From assembly GCF_003265995.1 (NCBI RefSeq), contig NZ_MVJN01000001.1, positions 186,001 through 250,000 of the forward strand: DNA of 64,000 bases. The letters run 5' to 3'. The notes beneath the pieces were generated by a model, which was not told where the DNA came from, ran no database searches, and worked only from the letters and a program-made list of their open reading frames with translations. Source of the DNA: Legionella quinlivanii (GTDB lineage Bacteria; Pseudomonadota; Gammaproteobacteria; Legionellales; Legionellaceae). This document shows positions 25,465 to 34,398 of the stretch, piece after piece. Each line of letters opens with the position of its first letter. Position 1 is the stretch's first letter. The translations under genes and the position numbers were made by a program.

Positions 25465-25890
25465 TTAATTTAAGCCTGGGGCTTCACTTAAGTCCTCTTC
25501 TTCGGAACAGGAGGGCAGTGTATTCCATAAGGCGCCGCCAAAATCAACTATATTGCAGGGCACACTCGCTACAGCTACAAGGAAAATTCCCAGGGTAAAA
25601 CCTGCATTTTCGCGCGCTTCCTTCATTTGGTGATTCCCACCCCTTATATTGCCAGCCAGGTAGTTGCAAAGGCCCCATAAAAACTGAGCAGTGGCTAATA
25701 TAGCAAATCCCGCAGATATTGTCGTAATAATGATGGGAGCGACGACCAGACTGATAAGTCGCGATGCAAAGTCTGAGGCTGATTCAAACTTATCATAAAA
25801 GAGTACTCGATCCTCTCTCCTTTTCTCGTCATCCGTTATAATACGAAGCGCAGTAGTTCCAAGTAAATTGGCTGAGAAAAAACGTGCCAT
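25465..25890 (-). CDS. Two-TM hypothetical protein, tandem paralogue 2, possible effector
   Basis: A 141-residue paralogue of the protein at 24760. Hydrophobic segments cover about residues 42-72 (LISLVVAPIIITTISAGFAILATAQFLWGL) and 92-112 (GFTLGIFLVAVASVPCNIVDF). It ends GGALWNTLPSCSEEEDLSEAPGLN, again acidic with a hydrophobic tip. Start ATG follows AAGGGGATAAAA, the same leader as its paralogue. Cysteines in WGLCNYL and LPSCSEE are conserved in both. Function unknown; the conserved core and divergent ends suggest an old duplication followed by specialisation. Confidence 0.65.
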   Translation of the reverse strand: MARFFSANLLGTTALRIITDDEKRREDRVLFYDKFESASDFASRLISLVVAPIIITTISAGFAILATAQFLWGLCNYLAGNIRGGNHQMKEARENAGFTLGIFLVAVASVPCNIVDFGGALWNTLPSCSEEEDLSEAPGLN

Positions 25891-25921
25891 TTTTATCCCC
25901 TTAAATAAAAGAACTCGATGT

Positions 25922-25949
25922 TAACACACTGTAGAAAAATAATTCAATA
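25922..25949 (-). promoter_or_regulatory. Conserved promoter block of tandem paralogue 2
   Basis: Minus strand reads TATTGAATTATTTTTCTACA then GTGTGTTA, matching the block at 25231. TTGAAT, 17 bases, TTAACA gives the same promoter spacing. Confidence 0.6.
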
Positions 25950-26047
25950 TTTTTTAAATGACCTTTAAAACTATTTACTATTGATCTGTTGGCACAAAAA
26001 GTGACCAATAAATTCTTTCATCTTTTTTTAATAATTTTCATAAAAAC

Positions 26048-26198
26048 TGTAACTCCTTAGGTTGTCAAATCGTCTCAACGTCATCCTGAACGCAGTGAGG
26101 GATCCCCTGAAGCTGGCTCAGTTCTAACAGTTTGAGATCCTTCGCTACGCTCAGGATGACGTACATGACACTCAGGGTGACGTACCTGGGGAGTTACG
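26048..26198. repeat. Palindromic element family A, copy 4 (extended)
   Basis: Left end GTAACTCCTTAGGTTGTCAA then CGTCTCAACGTCATCC; right part contains GATGACGTACATGACACTCA and a second GTGACGTACCTGGGGAGTTA, so the right arm is partly duplicated. It fills most of the stretch 25950-26290, which holds no gene. Confidence 0.88.
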
Positions 26199-26291
26199 AA
26201 AAACTTTAGCCAGTTTATTTTTTATTCTTAATTTTTCCTTAATAATTCCTGCTTAAAATGATGAGCATTTTTGCTTGTTTCAGGTTGAATT

Positions 26292-27689
26292 TTGAAAACA
26301 CTTTATAATGTTTGTAATGAAATACAAGAAAAAGAACTTAAAATACTTGAGGTCTTTTCTTCCTTCTATAAAGAAAATCTTGAAGTGCTTAGAGAGGTTA
26401 ATAACGAAAAGCTCAGTGAAACAGATATCAGGCAGTTAGAAATTTATTTATATCCCTTCAAGAAAATTTATTCGCTGATTAATCCAAACACAGCCTTGGA
26501 CAGCAAAACTATATTGAAATTTTTCACTCAGAATCATCTTAAGGTGACTCCAGAAGATTCAGAAGACGAGTTGATTAAAAAACTGCTTATGCTGATTGCT
26601 TCGCCTGCCTTTCTTTCCATTCGTAAAGCAGCAGCTCTTGCCCTAAGCCAATATAAAGAAGCAAACCAGTTCTATCAGCGATTAGCGGAAATACTGGCCT
26701 GGCCCTCTTTAAAATCCCGACATCTTCAGGACAAGCATATTATTTGCGCTCAGATATTTTCACAATTTGCCATTTTAGGTAAGGAGCTTTTTGAGCTCAA
26801 TCAAAGTACCGGCTCTCGACTTATCAGCGAAACATTCGCCAACATTGCCGAGTCCGCGAACCAGTTTATTGCTCCTGAACCCGACACAATCAAAGAACTG
26901 GAAAGACTCGAAGCCATTAAGCAAGAACTTCAAAATCAATTGAATCGTCTTGAACAGGAAGCCAGGAAAGTGCAACAAGCTTCTGTGGCGCTGCAGCTGA
27001 GATTTCAAATAGCTGAACAAATGATGCAATCCACTGATAAACAAAAACAAAATCAATTGTACAGCAAATGGAAAGACAGCTCGTCTCTTCTTGATTTTCC
27101 ATCTGATTCACTCAGTCTGGTAAAATTGTCACAGGAAATTGCCGAACTGGAAACCCAGTTACAACAACGAAATGCAGACCTTGAGCCGCTCCAAAAACAG
27201 ATTGGCCAGGTAAAAAGATTGCTAGACAAGAGCCAAATGGAAATTACACTGCAAGACTCCACTTCCACAATAAATGTGCATCCTGATGTGCTTACATGGC
27301 TTAATAAGCAATATAAGTCAGAGCCCGTTCAAACTACTTTCCGGGTCGTTTTAGAAGAGAACCTGGCAAGTAAAGAGAATCCGGAACCCACTGAATCCAC
27401 ACCCAGTGTCGGCACTTCAAAACACGGCTTTTTAACGAGAGCACGCAGCCTGACTAACCTCGGCAGAATAAGATCTTCAAGCTCTCCCCTGCAAAAACAT
27501 GCAAGCTCTGAAAAAGAAAAAACCTTGCCGCAGAGTTCCTCTAATACGGAAGCGAAAGGAAAAGCTCGAATCCAGTTTTTTACTGATAAGGCCCATGCCG
27601 TCGAGCCATTACCACAATTGCAGCAAGTAATAAAAGAGCTTAAGTCAACCAAGAGTTTTACATTGGAACCTAAAGGACTTACAGGGTAA
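26292..27689 (+). CDS. Hypothetical coiled-coil protein, possible effector
   Basis: A 465-residue protein not assigned to a family. Residues 1-195 are helical; about 200-320 form two coiled-coil stretches (ELERLEAIKQELQNQLNRLE and LSQEIAELETQLQQRNADLE); about 355-425 is Ser/Thr/Pro-rich and disordered (RARSLTNLGRIRSSSSPLQK). The start is TTG: a TGA stop lies in frame two codons upstream and no in-frame ATG follows near the N-terminus, with only a weak CAGG upstream. No signal peptide. Coiled coil plus disordered basic-serine region is common among Legionella effectors; function unknown. Confidence 0.62.
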   Translation: MKTLYNVCNEIQEKELKILEVFSSFYKENLEVLREVNNEKLSETDIRQLEIYLYPFKKIYSLINPNTALDSKTILKFFTQNHLKVTPEDSEDELIKKLLMLIASPAFLSIRKAAALALSQYKEANQFYQRLAEILAWPSLKSRHLQDKHIICAQIFSQFAILGKELFELNQSTGSRLISETFANIAESANQFIAPEPDTIKELERLEAIKQELQNQLNRLEQEARKVQQASVALQLRFQIAEQMMQSTDKQKQNQLYSKWKDSSSLLDFPSDSLSLVKLSQEIAELETQLQQRNADLEPLQKQIGQVKRLLDKSQMEITLQDSTSTINVHPDVLTWLNKQYKSEPVQTTFRVVLEENLASKENPEPTESTPSVGTSKHGFLTRARSLTNLGRIRSSSSPLQKHASSEKEKTLPQSSSNTEAKGKARIQFFTDKAHAVEPLPQLQQVIKELKSTKSFTLEPKGLTG

Positions 27690-27721
27690 AATGACATAGT
27701 TTGGAACCAATCAACTAGCCT

Positions 27722-27816
27722 GTCGTCTTTGCGAACAAAGTGAAGCAATCCAGATCGAATTTTGAACAAGGTTAAGATCTGGATTGCTTCGCTGAGGCTC
27801 GCAAAGACGGTTTTTT
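27722..27816 (+). repeat. Palindromic element family B, copy 2, ending in a T run
   Basis: Matches the element at 19278: GTCGTCTTTGCGAACAAAGT and GCAATCC on the left, GGATTGCTTCGCTGAGGCTC and GCAAAGACGG on the right. Here it is followed directly by TTTTTT, and lies 33 bases after the coiled-coil gene, so this copy may serve as that gene's intrinsic terminator. Confidence 0.85.
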
Positions 27817-27936
27817 GTGCACCTTTCTTCATTTATGTAACAACGTCCGGGAATGACAGGCGCATCAGATAATACTCGACATGCTACTTTACTTTCTGTC
27901 ATATTACGGCTGGAAGTTACCTTTAAAGGACTAATT

Positions 27937-28308
27937 ATGACGAAAACTCAATTACTGTTATTTCATTTTTTATTAGTATTCTTAAACAGCGCTTTTGCTG
28001 CCAATACCTGCGACGGCTTACCTCGTTCATGGCAGGGAGAAGGTCGATATGTCAGCCCGTATCTCGCTTACCTATTTGACGCACAGGCCTCATTCACCAG
28101 AGAAAATGGATTGAACAGTTTTCGATTCAATTACACTGCTCACGGTGACGTTGAAAATGGCAACACCTATTCCTATCAACTGGAATGCGAAAATGGATTT
28201 TTATCGATTAATGATGGACCAGTTCAGGGTGAAGGCGCGGTTACCGGTACCAGATTGGTATTAAAACTATTTGATGGAACAGGCTACACCTTCTTGCGAC
28301 TGAAGTAG
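27937..28308 (+). CDS. Small secreted protein of unknown function
   Basis: A 123-residue precursor. Residues 1-22 are a signal peptide (MTKTQLLLFHFLLVFLNSAFA) with a clean AFA cleavage site. The mature part of about 100 residues has two cysteines (NTCDGLP and QLECENG) that could form a disulfide and is probably a beta barrel: alternating polar/hydrophobic strands such as SFRFNYTAHGDV and YSYQLECENGFLSI. No family recognised. ATG 27937 follows AAAGGA; an ATG at 27853 in the same frame would bury the signal peptide. Confidence 0.75.
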   Translation: MTKTQLLLFHFLLVFLNSAFAANTCDGLPRSWQGEGRYVSPYLAYLFDAQASFTRENGLNSFRFNYTAHGDVENGNTYSYQLECENGFLSINDGPVQGEGAVTGTRLVLKLFDGTGYTFLRLK

Positions 28309-28324
28309 TACATTGGGGAGGCGC

Positions 28325-28846
28325 TTATAAAGTCTGATGGATGACATGCGTAACCACTCCCCAGATAATCAAATCCTGATTTTCAGTGATATCAATCGGT
28401 GAAAAAGCAGAATTCTCCGGTATTAGCTGAACCTGGCCGTTGATGCGTGACAAGCGCTTGACGGTTAGCTCCCCATCGACTGCCGCAATGACGATTCGCC
28501 CATGTGCAGGCTCAAGGCTGCGATCGACTACGAGTAAATCGCCATTGACGATCCCCGCATCTTTCATTGAATCCCCTGAGGCTGTTAACAGAAAAGTAGA
28601 CGAGGGATGTTTAATCAGAAATTCATTTAAGCTGACATAGGCTTCAATGTAATCATCCGCCGGTGAAGGAAATCCAGCTTTCACTTTACAGCTGTATAAA
28701 GGAATGGACGCTGGATTCGCCCCTGTAATCAAACATTTTACTTCCTCAATGCGAGACATCGGAATACGCATCGCCTTGGTGGATTCACCATACTGGTTGC
28801 TGCCCCTGGGTCGCCCGGAACCTTCACGCTTCCCGCCTCTCATCAA
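28325..28846 (-). CDS. umuD: UmuD-like S24 autoprotease without UmuC
   Basis: A 173-residue LexA/UmuD family protein. The self-cleavage site is CKVKAGFPSPADDY (Ala57-Gly58), the nucleophile is Ser93 in TASGDSMKDAGI and the general base Lys130 in GELTVKRL. The N-terminal 35 residues are basic with GRPRG, an AT-hook-like element, longer than in E. coli UmuD. In the classical system RecA filaments trigger cleavage to UmuD', which forms polymerase V with UmuC, but no umuC flanks this gene. No convincing CTGT-N8-ACAG box is upstream. It may act with a UmuC elsewhere or as a regulator. Confidence 0.88.
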   Translation of the reverse strand: MMRGGKREGSGRPRGSNQYGESTKAMRIPMSRIEEVKCLITGANPASIPLYSCKVKAGFPSPADDYIEAYVSLNEFLIKHPSSTFLLTASGDSMKDAGIVNGDLLVVDRSLEPAHGRIVIAAVDGELTVKRLSRINGQVQLIPENSAFSPIDITENQDLIIWGVVTHVIHQTL

Positions 28847-28922
28847 CTATCTCCGCCCATTTGATAACTGTACTTTAATCAGATTATATTGAATGCATAC
28901 GGACGTGTAAAGCAGAAAGCAT

Positions 28923-29387
28923 TCAGGGAGTATGGATGCAGTATGCGCTGAACATTTCATCTGTGGCCGCCATATCGTTATCGGGCAGAACCTGATGTAA
29001 ACCTTGTAATAGTGATAAATGATTTAAAACATCCAGCAGCTGATCGGCATATAGAACAGACATACTCGGATCGGTACAATAGTCAAACCGGCTTGAATTT
29101 CCATCATCAAGGCGCCAGCCCCGCGTGGTCAAATAGCATCGGAGCGATAAGGATTGCCCGTCTTTTTTATAATCGATAGTTAATACCCCTTTTAATGAAC
29201 TGGTACGAATCAGCCATTCATTCTCTTTTAATAAATGAAATCCCCGTACCCGGCCATCTTTTCCGTGGCACACTTCGTGACGAAGGCTGCTGGAGATTAA
29301 AGCTGAGGAAAAGACTAAATACTTGGTATCAGGCTCTCCATGCTCTTCTGGCTCAATGAAAAAAAATTCGTATTGGTGCCTTCTCAT
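28923..29387 (-). CDS. Hypothetical 154-residue protein
   Basis: Not recognised. MRRHQYEFFFIEPEEHGEPD opens the protein; the middle is strand-rich (KYLVFSSALISSSLRHEVCH, GVLTIDYKKDGQSLSLRCYL) and the C-terminus helical. No signal peptide or membrane span. I place the start at ATG 29387 because GAGGGAAAC lies just upstream; the reading frame stays open to 29468. It is divergent from the esterase gene across a 590-base gap that carries a DnaA-box module. Confidence 0.6.
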   Translation of the reverse strand: MRRHQYEFFFIEPEEHGEPDTKYLVFSSALISSSLRHEVCHGKDGRVRGFHLLKENEWLIRTSSLKGVLTIDYKKDGQSLSLRCYLTTRGWRLDDGNSSRFDYCTDPSMSVLYADQLLDVLNHLSLLQGLHQVLPDNDMAATDEMFSAYCIHTP

Positions 29388-29634
29388 AATGTTTCCCTCG
29401 TCTATTAAAATATTCATTATTACAAGCAACTGATTACAAGTCGCTCTTAATGGTTCTATTTTAATCAAAAAGTAACTTTTATAGAATTAGCTGATTTGGA
29501 AACCATTTCTTTCCAAATATGAAAACAATTATTCACTAGTGTTTGTGGCTCTGACAGAGATAGCAGATTGAGAAATGTCTGGGCAGTCTCTTATTCCCTT
29601 TAATTATCAGTATTTCTGAAAACTATGCACATGC

Positions 29635-29845
29635 TTATCCACAGTTTTTGTGGATAAGTGAAATTGCAGGAATTAAATAGGAAAATGTAAAATAAACGAA
29701 TAAATACAGGGGGTTATGAGGTTGATTTATAAAAGGAGCACTGGAAAATGCAGAAGAAGAGAGCAAAATTATCCACAAGGAGAAAATAATGCTTTTCGGG
29801 CGTGCATCTTATCCAATTTTCTTATAAAGAACCAGTCTTGACATT
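29635..29845 (+). other. Three-DnaA-box module with conserved tail, copy 1
   Basis: DnaA boxes: TTATCCACA at 29635-29643, its inverse TGTGGATAA at 29649-29657 (five-base gap, perfect palindrome with flanking C/G), and TTATCCACA at 29769-29777. A conserved tail AAGAACCAGTCTTGACATT lies at 29827-29845, preceded by TTCGGGCGTGCATCTTATCC. The same arrangement occurs at 37507 and 56763 in the same orientation. It fills most of the 590-base gene-free stretch 29388-29978; the DNA between boxes 2 and 3 is AT- and purine-rich and not conserved. No ORF of note. Confidence 0.85.
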
Positions 29846-29868
29846 TCATGATTATTATTATGGGTGGA

Positions 29869-29889
29869 TACCGCGAACAAGTCGCGGTA
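29869..29889. repeat. Short palindrome with CGAACAAGTCG core, copy 2
   Basis: TACCGCGA, loop ACAAG, TCGCGGTA: perfect 8-bp arms, 24 bases after the tail of the DnaA-box module. Core shared with 22710-22736. Confidence 0.6.
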
Positions 29890-29978
29890 CGTAGCAGCGC
29901 AGGCTAAAGCGATACAGCATTGGTGAATAAATCACCAAACCACCTATAATTTAATGAACAGATTAAATCAGAGTCAAC

Positions 29979-32567
29979 ATGCCAGAATCCTTAAAAATCA
30001 TGATAGATGGACCCAGCGCCGGATTAGTGGAAATACTTATCGATACTGATTCATCAGCGATTAGCGCCGCCTTCATTTACACCCCAGACACTGCAACTCC
30101 TGCCCCATATGAAATGTTATTGGGCTATCATGATGCCGCCGGAGAAGCGCATCAGCTCCCCATGACTCTCCAAAAAAATGGTCAATGGACGGCAAAAAGA
30201 ACGATGGCTCCTAATGAGAGCAGCGATTTTTATATGCACCCGAATGTAAAACCGGGAAAATTAACTCAGAAACCCGATATTATCAGCAAAATAGCATTGT
30301 CGGATGGAAAAATTATAGCTTCGGTTTATGAGAATCCTGAGTTACCCACAGAAAGCAAAGGCAGTATCCAAAGGCGAGTCCTTAACGCCGAGGGAATTTT
30401 AAGTGAACCAGTGGATGAGCATCATCAGATAAAACCAGGAGAGCAGTTAATAGAAGTTTACATTCCAGCGGGATATGAGTCTTCAGACTCCAAAGTCTAC
30501 CCAGTTCAGGTGATGCTGGATGGCGGCATGCATTTGCGTCAGGATGCTTTTGGAAACAGCATGGGTACTAAAACTATTCTGGATAATCTGATTGCAAACG
30601 GCCGCATGCTCCCTATTGTTGCCGTCTTTGTCTCCCCTTCCCCACCCACTCAGAAAGAAGGGCAATGGGTTTCTATGCCAAGACTTGGAGAATATGCCTG
30701 CGATTTAAAAACCGATGCAATGCTAAAAAGCATTCCAGGCGCACTGAAACAAGCAGGGATGAAAACGACTGAGGATCCTAAAAAGACAGGACTATGCGGT
30801 CAAAGCATGGGTGGTCTTCAGGCGCTTTATACCGCGAAAATGCATCCTGAAATCTTTGGACAAGTGATTGCTCAATCACCAGCTGTCTGGTGGGGCCCTC
30901 CTGCCCCGCGCCTGAATAATGAAGAAAATAAATCGCCTGCGCGTTATGAAGACGATGAGACCTGGCGTGCTCCCTTGAGCAATCAGGAAGAGCAGCAATA
31001 CTTATTAAAAATGCTGAATACAGGATATGACCAGTTGTCGAGACAGACTGTTCCCCAAGGGGAGGTAAGTATTTATCTGCAGGCTGGAACCCATGAAACA
31101 GGCGATAGAAACCAGGGTGACGAACCGCTTACTCAGTCGGTTATGACTTTAGCCAGAAAATTAAATATTGGATGCAAGCTTCATAATGGCGGCCATACAG
31201 CTGAGTCCTGGGCCACAGGACTGGCAATACTCCTGCCTCAGGCACACCCTGCACAGCCGGCATTAGAGACAACTGAGGAAGTCAATGCTATTAATGAAAT
31301 CACTCGCAGCTCCACCGAAGAATTAATGCGTTCGGCAAACATTCAAGGAGCGGCTATTGCTTCTTATAGCGATGCACATATTTCAACTCTGTCGATAGGA
31401 ACAACGGCTAAAACCCCTTTTGGGGTAGCCTCACTTAGCAAACCCGTTTTTGCTTATCTGGTCCTCAAACTTTTGGAAGCTAATAATGCCGATGAAGCGA
31501 TCCCCGGTTTTGGCAAGTTTAATTCATCGGATAGCCAATTTGATTTGGATACTCCGTTGTATCAAGTGTTTCGAGATGCGAGCGGTGAAACCTTAGCAGA
31601 TAATGACAACCCCTTTCTTAAGAATTTCAAACCGGAAGATTGGGATCTGGCTAAACAATTGAATGCAAGAATAATTCTTTCCCATCGGACTGGCCTGCAT
31701 ATTGTGGAGCAAAAGCCCTACTCCTTTCAGTTTGCGCCAGGAGCCTATTATGCTTATTCTGGTCCTGGAATTGATTGTTTACAAATGGCGATTGAAGAGC
31801 TGACTCACAGTGATCTGGAAACGCTGGCCTGGGCAAATGTGTTTGCGGCCCATGCTTTAAATATGTCTCACAGCAGTTATGGCGATGAGCCCGTTGCTGC
31901 GAATAGCTTAAAAACAACGGCTGAGGACTATGCTGCCTTGGTCAGCTCATGGATTAATGATGAGCGCCTGAATTATGCCTTCAAACCTCAGGAGCCGATT
32001 TATACGATGGAAAATGATTATTTTCCCCAATCAAAAGATATGCTGGTGGAAGAAATTACTATAGATGCAAGTGACAGAAAACAAGTGAGCTGGGGTCTGG
32101 GCGTAGGGCTGGTAATAAAAGATAAAGAGGTAGTAGGCGCTTATCACACGGGGGATATGAACCAGTGGCGCTCAGGATTTGGAGCTGAAATTGCTCCTGA
32201 AACCGGGCGTTGTCAAACTACCCGGGTTTATTGTGCCAATGGCGCGAATGGGCATATTCTTGCTGAAAAGATTTTACCCAAAGCGCTAAGCCCTGCATTA
32301 AATTATTTTTTTCCAACTTATGGTTTTGCTCGAAATGTAAAGGAACTGGACGAAACCAGTTTCCATGGGATGAATCCTCAGCGTTTAAAACCCGATTTAA
32401 AGGAACAGGCTTATCAAACAAAGAATATTAGCAATCGATACAAGGAACTCTTGCAAGGCAGTAAATCTGAGAAAACTGATGTAGCAGTGGCTGAGGTATT
32501 GGATTCAGCTCAACAGGCAAAGCCTGCAACACCCAATCCATTCTCGATGGAGCCTAAGCCCCACTGA
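29979..32567 (+). CDS. Fusion of Fes-like esterase and serine beta-lactamase-like hydrolase
   Basis: An 862-residue protein with two catalytic modules. Residues about 1-425 resemble enterochelin esterase/esterase D: an N-terminal beta domain, then GQSMGG with nucleophile Ser276 and histidine in NGGHTAESWATGL (His406). Residues about 435-770 form a class C beta-lactamase/DD-peptidase-like domain: SLSK (Ser485, Lys488), Tyr motif YSG (593-595, instead of YSN) and a C-terminal HTGD that could be the third motif. There is no signal peptide, so it is not a standard periplasmic enzyme. The tail is proline-rich (PNPFSMEPKPH). The last 14 bases overlap the convergent gene. Candidate effector or intracellular esterase. 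Confidence 0.78.
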   Translation: MPESLKIMIDGPSAGLVEILIDTDSSAISAAFIYTPDTATPAPYEMLLGYHDAAGEAHQLPMTLQKNGQWTAKRTMAPNESSDFYMHPNVKPGKLTQKPDIISKIALSDGKIIASVYENPELPTESKGSIQRRVLNAEGILSEPVDEHHQIKPGEQLIEVYIPAGYESSDSKVYPVQVMLDGGMHLRQDAFGNSMGTKTILDNLIANGRMLPIVAVFVSPSPPTQKEGQWVSMPRLGEYACDLKTDAMLKSIPGALKQAGMKTTEDPKKTGLCGQSMGGLQALYTAKMHPEIFGQVIAQSPAVWWGPPAPRLNNEENKSPARYEDDETWRAPLSNQEEQQYLLKMLNTGYDQLSRQTVPQGEVSIYLQAGTHETGDRNQGDEPLTQSVMTLARKLNIGCKLHNGGHTAESWATGLAILLPQAHPAQPALETTEEVNAINEITRSSTEELMRSANIQGAAIASYSDAHISTLSIGTTAKTPFGVASLSKPVFAYLVLKLLEANNADEAIPGFGKFNSSDSQFDLDTPLYQVFRDASGETLADNDNPFLKNFKPEDWDLAKQLNARIILSHRTGLHIVEQKPYSFQFAPGAYYAYSGPGIDCLQMAIEELTHSDLETLAWANVFAAHALNMSHSSYGDEPVAANSLKTTAEDYAALVSSWINDERLNYAFKPQEPIYTMENDYFPQSKDMLVEEITIDASDRKQVSWGLGVGLVIKDKEVVGAYHTGDMNQWRSGFGAEIAPETGRCQTTRVYCANGANGHILAEKILPKALSPALNYFFPTYGFARNVKELDETSFHGMNPQRLKPDLKEQAYQTKNISNRYKELLQGSKSEKTDVAVAEVLDSAQQAKPATPNPFSMEPKPH

Positions 32568-34296
32568 AGGCTGGAATAGCCTGTATCGGGCTCGCTTCAT
32601 CGCTTTCCATACCCTGCTTAAACATTTTTAAGCGTTCTTTACAATAGCTGACATTATTAGTCTGGGTAATACCATCCAGCCAATCACTAAATTTAGACAG
32701 TTGAATTCCAATGCTGAGCAGTATTCCGGGAGCCTGCCCTCTCTTTTCTTTCATTATTCCACGGACTCCAAAAGAAAAATCAGCGCCAGCATCTTCAAGG
32801 GCTTTTAAAACTGAATAATCAGTTTCCCTTGCAGTCTCAACACTTAAATAAATTGATTTAAACAATCTCTCACGCGATTCTTTGGCAAGGTTATTCGAAA
32901 TGGTATCGCATAGCAATTTTACCAGATGCGGCTGATTGGTCTTCACGGCAAGCAATGTATAATGGAGCAGCACTTCATCATCAGGGAACCTGTCGGCCTT
33001 CTTCAATCGGTCAAGCAGCAAAGATACCGATTTGGTGTTGCTCATCCCACAGTTTCCTTTTTCTCCAATTGCCGCTTCAATAGCATCCTTACCCTTATAT
33101 TTATTTAGAATGTGATCAGCTATTTGCTCATTAGACAACATTGGGTGCGATTTCTGCTGATAGTCATTGAGTAAATCACTGAGGATTTCCGGACTACCTC
33201 CAGAGGCAGCCTGATTCAGATATTGCGTGGCATTTTGACCGGATAAAATTAAATCAAAATAATTATTCTGAGTGGCGTCATTTTCAATTAAACACTTAAA
33301 ACTGCCGTATTTACCACGCATTAAGGCAAAATCAAAAAGCAGTCGGCTAATTTCAGGGCGTTTAACCAGGCTTATTAACTCCTGATTGCCACTCTCCAGC
33401 ATATAATCAATCACTTTTTCATTATTACTCATTACGGCATAGGTTAATCCCTTGAGCAAATCGGTACCGACAGGATTCGACTTTTCACAAATTAATTTCA
33501 CAGTCCTGGCATTGTTTTTTCGGCAGGCAAAAATGAGTTGGGACAGTTTTTCCTCTTTTTTAAGCTCATTATCCCATCGGCTACAGACGGCATCTGCATC
33601 GAGATAGCGGGAAAAAAGTTCAGCAGAAGAAGGCAACGCAGGAATTCGTATCTCAGCTATGGGGTGCCTGACTACTTCCAAATCAAGACCTAAATCCCCT
33701 TTCCAGCCGCATTTTCTGGCAATTTCACGAATACCTGCTATTAAAGACTTCTCATCGGCACAGTGGATAAACCCCTCGGGATCATTAGGATCCGCCAGAC
33801 GATACTGGCCATTCTCCAATCTTGAAACACTTACAGCATGATTGGTGAGTGTTAATAACATTCCCTCCCTGGGCTTAAGATCAATATCCTGAAGTACTGA
33901 AACCCACTTCTCATCTTTCGCGATCAGGCTCATTTTCAAAGAAGGTTTCAGAGGATGGCCATTAATCGACAGATTGGATAGTGAATGCCTTTGTTCTTTG
34001 GTCGAATCAAAAAGATGGGGAGAAAAGGCAACGAGAGTCTCAACTACAAAATGATTTACTTCATTTATAGAGTCTTTATCGAGCTTTTCCAGATTAGCTA
34101 TTTTATCTATTATTGAAAAATATTCGCTTTCACGGTTTTCAAGAATATATTTGCAACGCAGAACTGCTAATCCCCGGCATATGCCATCAATAGGCATGCG
34201 AACAGGCAAATTCTGACTTTCCAGATATTTATTCAAATTCTTAATGACATTCGCCTGATTTCTTTTGGGAATGTTGAGCTTTTTTCTGGCAACCAT
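32554..34296 (-). CDS. Papain-like C-H-D protease domain plus ankyrin-type repeats, putative effector (paralogue 1)
   Basis: A 580-residue protein. Residues 20-190 look like a cysteine protease: GICRGLAVLRCKY with Cys40, TNHAVSVSRLENGQYRLADPND with His153 and Asp169. This Cys-His-Asp order and the small-residue context around Cys resemble the YopT/C58 group and the protease-like part of AnkH-type Legionella effectors. Residues about 240-520 contain ankyrin-like helical pairs (ISLVKRPEISRLLFDFALMRGKYGSFKCLIEN, LNQAASGGSPEILSDLLNDY, AVKTNQPHLVKLLCDTI). No signal peptide. The gene at 53225 is a paralogue with equal length and the same residue spacing (113-16 versus 115-15). Proteolytic activity is inference. 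Confidence 0.78.
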   Translation of the reverse strand: MVARKKLNIPKRNQANVIKNLNKYLESQNLPVRMPIDGICRGLAVLRCKYILENRESEYFSIIDKIANLEKLDKDSINEVNHFVVETLVAFSPHLFDSTKEQRHSLSNLSINGHPLKPSLKMSLIAKDEKWVSVLQDIDLKPREGMLLTLTNHAVSVSRLENGQYRLADPNDPEGFIHCADEKSLIAGIREIARKCGWKGDLGLDLEVVRHPIAEIRIPALPSSAELFSRYLDADAVCSRWDNELKKEEKLSQLIFACRKNNARTVKLICEKSNPVGTDLLKGLTYAVMSNNEKVIDYMLESGNQELISLVKRPEISRLLFDFALMRGKYGSFKCLIENDATQNNYFDLILSGQNATQYLNQAASGGSPEILSDLLNDYQQKSHPMLSNEQIADHILNKYKGKDAIEAAIGEKGNCGMSNTKSVSLLLDRLKKADRFPDDEVLLHYTLLAVKTNQPHLVKLLCDTISNNLAKESRERLFKSIYLSVETARETDYSVLKALEDAGADFSFGVRGIMKEKRGQAPGILLSIGIQLSKFSDWLDGITQTNNVSYCKERLKMFKQGMESDEASPIQAIPAFSGA

Positions 34297-34398
34297 TTCA
34301 GTTCGCGATAAATAACGATTAGGGTTATTTTAGCGAATTTAGATTATTGAAATATTAACAAGTGAATGTTAGGGCATCAGGAGATTTCAAAGCGCCAG

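Noticed and set aside
28850-28880. LexA box upstream of umuD
   Set aside because: CTGTACTTTAATCAG has only one good half-site; it does not fit CTGT-N8-ACAG.
29635-29777. DnaA-box cluster as the chromosomal replication origin
   Set aside because: Three equal modules occur within 27 kb, none next to dnaA, dnaN, gyrB or an AT-rich 13-mer array, so an origin is not supported.
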